Below, in pieces: positions 6,408 through 13,584 of a stretch of 13,584 nucleotides of DNA. Source of the DNA: Pseudomonadota bacterium (GTDB lineage Bacteria > Pseudomonadota > Alphaproteobacteria > Rhodospirillales > 2-02-FULL-58-16); NCBI GenBank assembly GCA_022567015.1, contig JADFHR010000065.1, positions 1 to 13,584 of the forward strand, read 5' to 3'. Under the pieces are notes generated by a model that saw only the letters and a program-made list of their open reading frames with translations, had not been told where the DNA came from and did no database searches. Position 1 is the stretch's first letter. Every line of letters begins with the position of its first letter. The translations under genes were made by a program, and so were the position numbers.

Positions 6408-7424
6408 GTGAAAGCCACGGCCAAAGATAATGCGAATTTAGACAGCTCCACGCAACTCGTCGACGCCATCGAAGACCTGGGGCGGCAGATCGCGGCCGCC
6501 CGCGACGGAATCGGCCGGGTGATCTTCGGCCAGGCCCAGGTCATCGAGGAGACCCTGATTACCCTGCTGGCGGGCGGTCACCTTCTGCTCATCGGGGTGC
6601 CCGGTTTGGGCAAGACGCTCCTGGTCGAAACCCTGGGCGAGGTCTTCGGCCTCGTCGCCAGGCGGGTGCAGTTCACCCCGGACCTCATGCCCGCCGACAT
6701 CCTGGGCTCCGAGGTGCTGGAGGAATCGGAGACCGGGAGGCGGTCTTTCCGCTTCATCAAGGGGCCGGTGTTTTGCCAGCTGCTGCTCGCCGACGAGATC
6801 AACCGGGCCAGCCCGCGCACCCAGTCGGCCCTGTTGCAGGCCATGCAGGAACACCGTATCTCCATGGCCGGCCAGTATCACGCGCTGCCGACGCCGTTCC
6901 ACGTGCTGGCGACCCAGAATCCCCTGGAGCTGGAGGGCACGTACCCGCTGCCCGAGGCCCAGCTCGACCGTTTCTTCATGCAGGTGGACATCGAGCACCC
7001 GGACCTGGACGCCGAACGGCAGATCATGGTGGCCACCACCGGCGCCACCGATCAACACCCCGAACAGGTGATGGATGCCGAGGAGCTTATCCAGGCACAG
7101 CGGTTGCTCCGTCATGTGCCCGTGGGCGAGAGCGTGGCCGAGGCCATCTTGGCGCTGGTGCGCGCCGGGCGGCCGCAATCCAGTCCCCTGCCCGAGGTGC
7201 GGAATCACGTCTTCTGGGGACCGGGGCCGCGGGCCAGCCAGGCGCTCATGCTGGCGGTGCGCGCCCGCGCCGTGATCGAGGGGCGCCTGGCGCCGTCCAT
7301 CGACGACGTCCTCGCCCTCGCCCATCCCATCCTGCGCCACCGCATGGCCCTCACCTTCGCCGCCCAGGCCGAGGGCGTCCAGATTGGTCAGGTCATCGAC
7401 CGGCTGTGCGAGGGCATCGCCTGA
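6408..7424 (+). CDS. MoxR-family AAA+ ATPase
   Basis: MoxR ATPases are cytoplasmic hexameric AAA+ chaperones that act with VWA-domain partner proteins in complex assembly or metal-cofactor insertion. The product is 338 aa. Walker A is GVPGLGKT at 63-70, Walker B LLLADEIN at 125-132, sensor 1 ATQNP at 168-172, and EAQLDRF at 183-189 carries the probable arginine finger; a GPGPRASQAL sensor 2 segment follows near residue 270. All catalytic residues appear intact. Two GTG codons are possible starts, at 6402 and 6408; I prefer 6408 because GGAG (6396-6399) is then 8 nt away instead of 2. It is the first gene of a four-gene plus-strand cluster and is followed after 15 nt by the DUF58 gene, the usual MoxR partner. 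Confidence 0.95.
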   Translation: MKATAKDNANLDSSTQLVDAIEDLGRQIAAARDGIGRVIFGQAQVIEETLITLLAGGHLLLIGVPGLGKTLLVETLGEVFGLVARRVQFTPDLMPADILGSEVLEESETGRRSFRFIKGPVFCQLLLADEINRASPRTQSALLQAMQEHRISMAGQYHALPTPFHVLATQNPLELEGTYPLPEAQLDRFFMQVDIEHPDLDAERQIMVATTGATDQHPEQVMDAEELIQAQRLLRHVPVGESVAEAILALVRAGRPQSSPLPEVRNHVFWGPGPRASQALMLAVRARAVIEGRLAPSIDDVLALAHPILRHRMALTFAAQAEGVQIGQVIDRLCEGIA

Positions 7425-7439
7425 GAAGGCGCCGAAACC

Positions 7440-8387
7440 ATGGCGCCCCCGCGGCCCGACATTCACCGCAAGGCAGAAGAATTGGCGGCCGGACTGCCGC
7501 CCCTTCTGGTTGCCGCAGAGCGGGTGGCGAGCACGGTATCCCAGGGTGTCCACGGCCGCCGCCGGGTCGGTCAGGGCGAAACGTTCTGGCAGTTCCGCCG
7601 GTACCAGCCCGGGGATTCCACCCAGCTCATCGACTGGCGCCAGTCGGCCAAGTCCCAGCCCGTTTACGTCCGCGAAACCGAGTGGGAGGCGGCGCAAAGC
7701 GTGTGGCTGTGGCGGGACGCGTCGCCGTCCATGCGCTACCGCTCGACGGACGCGCTGCCGACCAAGGCCGAGCGGGCCGACCTTCTGCTGCTCGCCCTGG
7801 CGTCCCTCCTGGTGCGCGGCGGAGAACACGTGGCCCTGCTCGGCACCGGCAGGGCGCCGGCGTCGGGCCGGGCGGCGCTGAACCGCCTCGCCGCCGTGCT
7901 CCACGAAGAGGTGGGCCCGCTCGCGGCCATCGTCGACGAGGGAGCGGGATCCCTGGCCGCCTTGATCCGGCACGATACGGCCGATGAACAGAATTTGCCC
8001 GCCTTCGAGATTCTGCCCCGGTACGCCCGCCTGGTCGTGATCGGCGATTTCCTGTCCCCGTTGGAAGATGTCAAGTCGGCCATCGGCGTCTTTGCCAGCC
8101 GCGGCGTGCGTGGCCACATGGTGCAGATACTCGACCCGGCGGAGGAGACGCTTCCGTTCTCGGGCCGGATCCGCTTCGAGGGGCTTGAGAACGAGGGCGA
8201 CGTCCTGGTCGGCAAGGTGGAGACGCTGCGCAAGGACTACCGCGCCAACATGACAAACCACCGCCAGGGGCTGATGGCCGTGGCGCGCTCGGCGGGGTGG
8301 ACCTTCGCCGTCCACCACACGGACCGGCCGCCGGCGACGGCATTGCTTGCCCTGTACCTGGTGTTGTCCCAGACGGCAAAGGAATAG
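7440..8387 (+). CDS. DUF58 domain protein (VWA-like MoxR partner)
   Basis: DUF58 proteins have a VWA-like fold and almost always sit beside moxR; they are thought to be clients or adaptors of the ATPase. The product is 315 aa. The family signature YQPGDSTQLIDWRQSAKS is at residues 55-72, preceded by FWQFR. The metal-ion-dependent adhesion site (MIDAS) motif DASPS at 93-97 is intact. There is no obvious membrane helix, so it is probably cytoplasmic. An AAGG sequence 10 nt before the ATG can serve as ribosome binding site, and the next gene starts 5 nt after the stop. Molecular function in alphaproteobacteria is not established. Confidence 0.93.
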   Translation: MAPPRPDIHRKAEELAAGLPPLLVAAERVASTVSQGVHGRRRVGQGETFWQFRRYQPGDSTQLIDWRQSAKSQPVYVRETEWEAAQSVWLWRDASPSMRYRSTDALPTKAERADLLLLALASLLVRGGEHVALLGTGRAPASGRAALNRLAAVLHEEVGPLAAIVDEGAGSLAALIRHDTADEQNLPAFEILPRYARLVVIGDFLSPLEDVKSAIGVFASRGVRGHMVQILDPAEETLPFSGRIRFEGLENEGDVLVGKVETLRKDYRANMTNHRQGLMAVARSAGWTFAVHHTDRPPATALLALYLVLSQTAKE

Positions 8388-8392
8388 AAATA

Positions 8393-11101
8393 GTGCTGAC
8401 GCTCGGCCCCATTTCCTTCGCCGCGCCGTGGGCCCTGGCCGCGTTCCTTGTGCTGCCGGTGCTTTGGTGGCTGCTCAGGATCACGCCGCCGCAGCCGGTT
8501 CGGATCGCGTTCCCGCCGGTGCGCCTGCTGTTCGGCCTGACATCGCAGGAGGAAACCCCGGCCAAGTCGCCCCCGTGGCTGTTGATCCTGCGCATGGCGC
8601 TGGTCATCGCGGTCATCCTCGGGGCCGCCCATCCGCTGCTCAACGCCACCGCGAGCTTGCGCGGCGACGGGCCTTTGGTCCTGGTTATCGACGACGGCTG
8701 GGCCGCCGCCCGCAACTGGACGGGACGCCGCGAGATGCTGGCCGGCCTCATCGACCGCGCCGAGCGCGACGAACGCGCCGTGATCATCGTCACCACGGCG
8801 CCCGCCGAGACCGGCGCTTTCAGTCCACACGCCCGGATGCTTGGCGCCGGCGAGGCGCGGACGGTCATCGAGGCCCTGCAGCCCAAACCGTGGGCGACCG
8901 ACCGCGCGGCGGCGCAGGAGCGCCTGAGCCGCCTCGCCATTCCCCAGCCCGGGCCGGTGATGTGGTTGAGCGACGGGCTGGAGGACGGGGACACGGCGGC
9001 GTTCGTGGCGGCGCTGCGGCGCCTGGGCACGGTCACGGTGGTCGCCGATCCGCCCGAACGGCTGGCCACGGCGCTGCGCCCGCCCATCGCCGAGGGGGAT
9101 GCCTTGAACATTAGCGCCGTCAGGGCGGCGGCGGGCGGCGCCACCCGGCGATGGGTGCGGGCGCTGGGCGAGGACGGCCGGCTGCTGGCGCGCCAGGCGC
9201 TGCACTTCGCCGACGGCGAGCGCCAGGCGGAGACGTCCCTCACCCTGCCCACGGAACTGCGGAACCGTCTCGCCCGCCTGGAGATCGAAAACGAAAACAC
9301 GGCCGGGGCCGTCGTGCTGATGGACGAGCGGTGGCGCCGCCGCCCGGTGGGCCTGGTCACGGGCGAAGGGACCATCGCCGATCAGCCCCTTTTGAGCGAC
9401 CTGTACTACCTGGACCGGGCCCTCGAGCCCTTTACCGAGGTGCGCCGCGGCACCGTCGAGGAGCTCCTGCGCCGGGAGCTGGCGGTCCTCGTGCTGGTCG
9501 ATCCCGGCCGGCTGGACCGCCAGTCCCGGCGGACGCTGGAACGGTGGATCGAGGCCGGCGGCGTCGCCGTGCGCTTCGCCGGACCACGCCTGGCCCAGGA
9601 CCCCCAGGTCCTTTTGCCGGTGCGCCTGCGCGCCGGTGACCGGGTGATGGGGGGCACCATGTCGTGGGACAAGCCGGCCACATTGGCGGCGTTCGACGAC
9701 GGCAGCCCGTTTTACGGCCTGGCCATACCCGCCGACGTCACCATCCGGCGCCAGATCCTGGCACGGCCCGCTCTCGACCTCGGCGACAGGACCTGGGCGC
9801 GCCTCAGCGACGGGACGCCCCTGGTGACCGCCGAGAAGCGGGGAAAGGGCTGGCTGGTCCTGGTGCACACCACCGGCAACACGTCCTGGTCCAACCTGCC
9901 CCTGTCCGGGTTGTTCGTGGAGATGTTGCGGCGCCTCGTGGGGCTGAGCCAGGGCGTGGTGGAGACCGAGGGCGCGGCGCCCCTGGCGCCATTGGACGTG
10001 CTGGACGGCTTCGGGCGGCTCGGACCGGCGCCGGCGAGCGCCCTGGCCATTGCCGGGAGCGCTTTCGAGAGCACGGCCGCGGCGCCGGAACACCCGCCAG
10101 GGTACTACGGGGACAAGACGGCGCGGCGGGCGCTGAACCTGACCGCCAATCTCTCCGATGTGCGTTCCCTGGCGCCCGCCGCCCTCTCCGGCGTTTCCCG
10201 CGCCGCTTACGGACGGGCCTCCGAGGTCGACCTGAGGGCGTGGTTGTTGGGCGCCGCCCTGCTGCTGGCGGTCGTCGATTTGGTGGTCAGCCTTGTCCTG
10301 CGCGGATTGCTGCGCCCGGGCGCCGCCGCGGGCATGGTCGTGGCGGTGCTGGCGGCCCCCGGCACGGCCGCGGCGCAGGCGGCGGACGATTTCGCGCCCC
10401 CCGCCAGCCTGACGACGCGCCTGGGCTACGTGCTCACCGGCGATGCACAGGTGGACGAGACCTCCGGCGCCGGGTTGCGGGGCCTCGGCGTCATCGTCAG
10501 ACGGCGCACGGCGGCCGAACTCGGTGAACCGGTCGCCGTCGATCCGGAAACCGACGAACTGGTCTTCTTCCCGCTGCTCTACTGGCCGATAACGCCCGGC
10601 CAGCCGCCGCTTTCGGCCCAGGCCGCGGCCAAGGTGAACGCGTATTTGCGCAATGGCGGCACCATCCTGTTCGACACCCTCGAGAGGGCCGGCGGGACGC
10701 AGGCGGAAGTCTCGCGGCGGTCCGATGTCTTGAGCAGGCTGGTCCGGCAGCTCGACATCCCGCCCCTGGTGCCGGTGGCGCCGGACCACGTGCTGACCCG
10801 GTCCTTTTACCTGATGCGGACATTTCCGGGGCGCTGGGCCGGCGGCACGGTATGGGTCGAACGCACCGGCGAACGCATCAACGACGGGGTGTCTCCGGTC
10901 ATCGTCGGCGGCCACGACTGGGCCGCCGCGTGGGCCATGGATGAGTTCCAGCGGCCGCTTTTCGCCGTCGTCCCGGGGGGCGAACGGCAACGCGAGATGG
11001 CCTACCGCTTCGGCATCAATTTGGTGATGTATACGCTGACCGGGAACTACAAGTCCGACCAGGTCCACCTGCCGGCGATCCTGAAGAGGCTTACCCAATG
11101 A
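8393..11101 (+). CDS. BatA-type N-terminal and DUF4159 membrane protein
   Basis: This 902-aa membrane protein starts with a BatA (aerotolerance regulator N-terminal) region: helices at about residues 10-28 and 62-82. A VWA-like domain follows, but its MIDAS is degenerate: residues 100-104 read DDGWA instead of DxSxS, although an SDG is kept near residue 194. Helices at 617-636 and about 646-662 precede the C-terminal DUF4159 domain (about 673-902), which starts LTTRLGYVLTG and resembles a glutamine-amidotransferase-like fold. The second of these helices ends in an AAAQA stretch like a signal peptide. I chose the GTG at 8393 because AAGGA lies 9 nt before it and the BatA pattern begins there; the frame is open for 32 codons upstream inside DUF58. 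It ends in an ATGA overlap with the next gene. Function unknown. Confidence 0.9.
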   Translation: MLTLGPISFAAPWALAAFLVLPVLWWLLRITPPQPVRIAFPPVRLLFGLTSQEETPAKSPPWLLILRMALVIAVILGAAHPLLNATASLRGDGPLVLVIDDGWAAARNWTGRREMLAGLIDRAERDERAVIIVTTAPAETGAFSPHARMLGAGEARTVIEALQPKPWATDRAAAQERLSRLAIPQPGPVMWLSDGLEDGDTAAFVAALRRLGTVTVVADPPERLATALRPPIAEGDALNISAVRAAAGGATRRWVRALGEDGRLLARQALHFADGERQAETSLTLPTELRNRLARLEIENENTAGAVVLMDERWRRRPVGLVTGEGTIADQPLLSDLYYLDRALEPFTEVRRGTVEELLRRELAVLVLVDPGRLDRQSRRTLERWIEAGGVAVRFAGPRLAQDPQVLLPVRLRAGDRVMGGTMSWDKPATLAAFDDGSPFYGLAIPADVTIRRQILARPALDLGDRTWARLSDGTPLVTAEKRGKGWLVLVHTTGNTSWSNLPLSGLFVEMLRRLVGLSQGVVETEGAAPLAPLDVLDGFGRLGPAPASALAIAGSAFESTAAAPEHPPGYYGDKTARRALNLTANLSDVRSLAPAALSGVSRAAYGRASEVDLRAWLLGAALLLAVVDLVVSLVLRGLLRPGAAAGMVVAVLAAPGTAAAQAADDFAPPASLTTRLGYVLTGDAQVDETSGAGLRGLGVIVRRRTAAELGEPVAVDPETDELVFFPLLYWPITPGQPPLSAQAAAKVNAYLRNGGTILFDTLERAGGTQAEVSRRSDVLSRLVRQLDIPPLVPVAPDHVLTRSFYLMRTFPGRWAGGTVWVERTGERINDGVSPVIVGGHDWAAAWAMDEFQRPLFAVVPGGERQREMAYRFGINLVMYTLTGNYKSDQVHLPAILKRLTQ

Positions 11102-13173
11102 GCAACGGCCTCGGCTTCGCCCCGCTTCTCCCCTGGGCGTACATCGCCCTGCTCGGGGTCCCGGCGGCGGTGCTTCTCGCCGTCGCCGCCGTGCGCGGCG
11201 GGCGGGGCGTGGGCTTGCGCGCCGCCGCCCTGGCCGTTCTGGTGCTGGCTCTGATCAACCCGCGCGCGGTGCGCGAGAACCGCGAGCCCCGGCCCGACGT
11301 GGCCGTGGTCGTGGTCGACCAATCGGACAGCCAGGCGGTGGGCGGGCGCGCGGCGCAACGCGAAGCGGCGCTGGACGCCGTGCGCGCGGCGCTTTCGCGT
11401 TTCGACGATCTGGAGCTGAGGATCGTCCGCACGGGCGGCGCCAGCGCCGACGACGCCGAGCGCGGCACCCGCCTGTTCGCCGCCCTCGCCCAGACCCTGG
11501 CCCAGATCCCCCGCCAGCGCTTCGCCGGCGCCATCCTGATCACCGACGGGCAGGTCCACGACGTTCCCGCCGATCCGGCGGCGCTGCCGGCCGGGCCGCT
11601 GCACGTGCTGCTGACCGGGGCCCGCGGCGAGACGGACCGCCGCCTGGTCATCGAGAAGGCGCCCAGTTACGGCATCGTCGGCAAGGAAGTCGGCGTCGCC
11701 TACCGCATCGAGGACCGCGACGCCCGCCAGGGGACCGGGGTCAGGCGGAAGATGGCGCGGGTCAGCCTGCGCCGCGACGGTGTGGAGTTGGAGTCCGTCC
11801 TCGTCCCCGTCGGCAGGAGCGAGCGGTTCTCGTTCGTCCTCGAGCACGCCGGCCCGACGGTCCTCGAGCTGGAGGTGTCGCCGGTCCCGGACGAGCTTTC
11901 GACCCTGAACAACCGGGCGGTGGTCAACATCAACGGCGTGCGCGACCGGCTCAGGGTTCTGCTGATCTCCGGGCAGCCCCATGCGGGCGAGCGCACGTGG
12001 CGCAACCTGCTCAAGTCGGACCCCTCGGTGGACCTGGTTCACTTCACCATCCTGCGGCCGCCGGAGAAGGACGACTTCACGCCGCTGAACGAGCTCGCCC
12101 TGATCGTCTTCCCGGTCCAGGAACTGTTCGAGATCAAGCTCAAGGAATTCGACCTCATCGTATTCGACCGCTACGTGCTGCGCGACGTGGTGCCGCCGTC
12201 GTATTTGCGCAACATCGCGGAATACCTGCGTGAGGGCGGCGCCATCCTGTTCGCCGTGGGGCCCGAGTTCGCCGGCGTGCGCAGCCTTTTCCACAGCCCC
12301 CTGGGCGCGGTGATGCCGGCCAAGCCGACGGGCCGGGTGCTGGAGCGGGGCTTCGTGCCGGCGCTCACCGACGTCGGGCGGCGCCATCCGGTGACCGCCG
12401 CCCTGGTCGACGGCAAGGCGGATACTCCGAGGTGGGGCCGCTGGTTCCGCCAGGTGGAGGCGGCTCCCGGCAGCGGCGTCGTGCTCATGCAGGGCCTGGA
12501 CGAAAGACCGTTGCTGATCCTGGACCGGGTCGGCAAGGGGCGCGTCGCCCAGTTGATGAGCGACCACATCTGGCTGTGGGCCCGCGGCTTCGAGGGCGGC
12601 GGCCCCCAGGCCGAGCTTCTGCGCCGGCTCGCCCACTGGCTGATGAAGGAGCCGGACCTGGAGGAGGAGGGCCTGCGCGGCCGCATCCGGGACGGACGCC
12701 TGGTCATCGAACGCCGCAGCCTGAGCCCGGGCCGTCCGCGGGTGACGGTGACCGCGCCTTCGGGCGCGACCCGGACGGTGGAATTGCGGGCGGCCGGCGG
12801 CGGACTCTCCAAGGCCACGGTGGAGACCGGCGAAACCGGCCTGTACCGGCTCGAGGACGGCACGAATACGGTGCTCGTGGCCTCCGGCGCGGTAAATCCC
12901 GTCGAGCTGTCGGACCTGCGGGCGACGGCGGAACGCCTGGCCCCCGTGGCCAAGGCGACCGGCGGCGGCATCGCCTGGATCGCCGACGGCGTCCCCGACC
13001 TCCGGCGCACCCGGCCGGGCCGCACCACGTCGGGCCGCGGCTGGATGGGCTTCACCCGCAACGGCTCGTACGTGGTCACCGGCGTGACCCAGGTGCCCCT
13101 GCTGCCGGGAGTCCTGGTCCTCGTCCTCGTCGTCGGCGGCATGATGGCGGCGTGGTATCGCGAGGGCCGGTAA
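11098..13173 (+). CDS. Membrane protein with VWA-like and glutamine-amidotransferase-like domains
   Basis: This 691-aa protein has two N-terminal helices (about 12-32 and 39-55), a VWA-like domain with MIDAS DQSDS at 74-78 and ITDGQ at 148-152, a class I glutamine-amidotransferase-like domain (about 284-430, opening LRVLLISGQPH), the segment RPLLILDRVGKGRVAQL near 469-485, and a C-terminal helix (about 665-685, rich in V and L). The segment where a glutaminase would carry its nucleophile reads AILFAVGPEFAG and has no cysteine, so amidotransferase activity is unlikely. From memory this is the usual fourth member of alphaproteobacterial moxR-DUF58-DUF4159 clusters, often annotated as a glutamine amidotransferase. 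GAAGAGG (11083-11089) lies 8 nt before the ATG, and the start overlaps the DUF4159 stop. Partner choice and role are unknown. Confidence 0.88.
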   Translation: MSNGLGFAPLLPWAYIALLGVPAAVLLAVAAVRGGRGVGLRAAALAVLVLALINPRAVRENREPRPDVAVVVVDQSDSQAVGGRAAQREAALDAVRAALSRFDDLELRIVRTGGASADDAERGTRLFAALAQTLAQIPRQRFAGAILITDGQVHDVPADPAALPAGPLHVLLTGARGETDRRLVIEKAPSYGIVGKEVGVAYRIEDRDARQGTGVRRKMARVSLRRDGVELESVLVPVGRSERFSFVLEHAGPTVLELEVSPVPDELSTLNNRAVVNINGVRDRLRVLLISGQPHAGERTWRNLLKSDPSVDLVHFTILRPPEKDDFTPLNELALIVFPVQELFEIKLKEFDLIVFDRYVLRDVVPPSYLRNIAEYLREGGAILFAVGPEFAGVRSLFHSPLGAVMPAKPTGRVLERGFVPALTDVGRRHPVTAALVDGKADTPRWGRWFRQVEAAPGSGVVLMQGLDERPLLILDRVGKGRVAQLMSDHIWLWARGFEGGGPQAELLRRLAHWLMKEPDLEEEGLRGRIRDGRLVIERRSLSPGRPRVTVTAPSGATRTVELRAAGGGLSKATVETGETGLYRLEDGTNTVLVASGAVNPVELSDLRATAERLAPVAKATGGGIAWIADGVPDLRRTRPGRTTSGRGWMGFTRNGSYVVTGVTQVPLLPGVLVLVLVVGGMMAAWYREGR

Positions 13174-13210
13174 GCGGCCGCGCCGGTGTGGAATCCGTCC
13201 ACCCTTTCTG

Positions 13211-13245
13211 CCAGCATGGGATGGCGCCCCGGTCGGGCGTGCTGG
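13211..13245 (+). other. Bulged hairpin in the gap before the DoxX gene
   Basis: CCAGCA (13211-13216) pairs with TGCTGG (13240-13245), and CGCCC (13225-13229) with GGGCG (13235-13239) around the loop CGGTC. All unpaired stem bases are on one side, an 8-nt bulge at 13217-13224. The hairpin lies in the 105-bp gap between the four-gene cluster and the DoxX gene. It could end transcription of the cluster, but there is no T-run after it; an RNA-stability or regulatory role is equally possible. Confidence 0.35.
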
Positions 13246-13278
13246 TGAACAGGGGGCGTTCGCGCTGGAGGTACAGTC

Positions 13279-13584
13279 ATGGGCAACGACCGGACGCCAT
13301 CGACCAATCTTTACGTTCCCGCCATGGCGGGCCTGTACGACGGCCTTTCGGGGCTGGTGTACCCCTTTATCCGTGCCGTCACCGGCCTGTGGGCGATGCC
13401 CCACGGGGCGGGAAAGCTGTTCGGGTGGTTCGGTTTAAGCATCGAGGGCACCGCCGGCTTCTTCGCCAAGATCGGCCTCGAGCCGGCGTTGCCAATGGCC
13501 TACCTGGTGGGCGCCACCGAGTTCTTCGGCGGCCTGGCTCTGGTGATCGGCCTGTGGACCCGGCCGGCGGCGGCGGCGCTGTTC
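13279..13584 (+). CDS. DoxX family membrane protein (partial, 3' end outside the window)
   Basis: DoxX proteins are small integral membrane proteins with four helices; members have been linked to oxidative-stress responses and to thiosulfate:quinone reductase, but most have no assigned role. The first 102 codons are present. Hydrophobic segments run at about residues 22-40 and 70-92. The family pattern MPHGAGKLFGWFG is at 40-52, and ATEFFGGLALVIGLWTRPAA at about 79-98. A strong GGAGG (13267-13271) lies 7 nt before the ATG, suggesting independent translation initiation. It follows the moxR cluster in the same direction after 105 bp and a hairpin, so joint transcription is uncertain. Confidence 0.9.
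   Translation, partial: MGNDRTPSTNLYVPAMAGLYDGLSGLVYPFIRAVTGLWAMPHGAGKLFGWFGLSIEGTAGFFAKIGLEPALPMAYLVGATEFFGGLALVIGLWTRPAAAALF

Noticed and set aside
6438..8318. A 626-codon minus-strand frame opposite moxR and DUF58
   Set aside because: Spans two well-supported genes in antisense, with no recognisable motif.
8237..11098. A 953-codon open frame on the minus strand opposite the DUF4159 gene
   Set aside because: Composition is dominated by R, G, P, Q, H and A with no domain or membrane pattern; it is the usual antisense shadow of a GC-rich gene whose plus-strand product has recognisable domains.
11047..13404. A 785-codon open frame on the minus strand opposite the VWA/GATase-like gene
   Set aside because: Same low-information composition, and it mirrors the codon pattern of the real gene; it also runs into the DoxX start.
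1..13584. CRISPR arrays, insertion sequences, attachment sites, tRNA or rRNA genes
   Set aside because: I found no spaced direct repeats, transposase motifs, cloverleaf sequences or rRNA-like stretches; the gene content is core chromosomal with no island-like composition change.

Overview
This is a GC-rich window (roughly 65-70% G+C by eye) with the dense, overlapping gene layout of an alphaproteobacterium, most likely Rhodospirillales-like. That placement rests on the petABC / trmL-hemF neighbourhood, the CCA tRNA nucleotidyltransferase with DUF6111, and the moxR-DUF58-DUF4159 cluster. It is inferred from gene order and protein families; no rRNA or other phylogenetic marker is present. I see no mobile element, CRISPR array, tRNA or rRNA gene.

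Layout. (1) Positions 1-2398, minus strand: the cytochrome bc1 complex operon petA (Rieske), petB (cytochrome b) and petC (cytochrome c1, cut by the window start). (2) 2399-2633: divergent intergenic region with a candidate promoter and two back-to-back hairpins in the petA leader. (3) 2634-3949, plus strand: trmL and hemF, coupled by an ATGA overlap. (4) 3968-6268, minus strand: a chain read from right to left of a 29-codon ORF, a NUDIX CoA pyrophosphatase, a DUF6111 membrane protein and cca, each joined to the next by a 4-nt stop/start overlap. (5) 6269-6407: second divergent control region with a 12-bp palindrome. (6) 6408-13173, plus strand: a four-gene cluster of a MoxR AAA+ ATPase, a DUF58 protein, a BatA/DUF4159 membrane protein and a membrane protein with a VWA-like and a glutamine-amidotransferase-like domain. 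(7) 13174-13584: a short gap with a bulged hairpin, then the first 102 codons of a DoxX-family membrane protein.

How the genes fit together. Regions 1-3 concern respiration and its cofactors: bc1 passes electrons from quinol to cytochrome c, and HemF makes an oxygen-dependent step of the haem pathway that supplies cytochromes. Region 4 is housekeeping (tRNA 3'-end maturation, nucleotide clean-up). Region 6 is the least understood part. It pairs a MoxR ATPase with three proteins carrying intact or degenerate VWA-like domains, two of them membrane-anchored. It resembles the Bat (aerotolerance) operons in architecture. The cluster appears conserved in alphaproteobacteria from memory, but I know of no established function.

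The most noteworthy points are the MoxR/VWA membrane system, the small ORF coupled to the NUDIX gene (possibly the remnant of a DUF1285 gene usually found there), and the structured leader of petABC. None can be called a new system from sequence alone.
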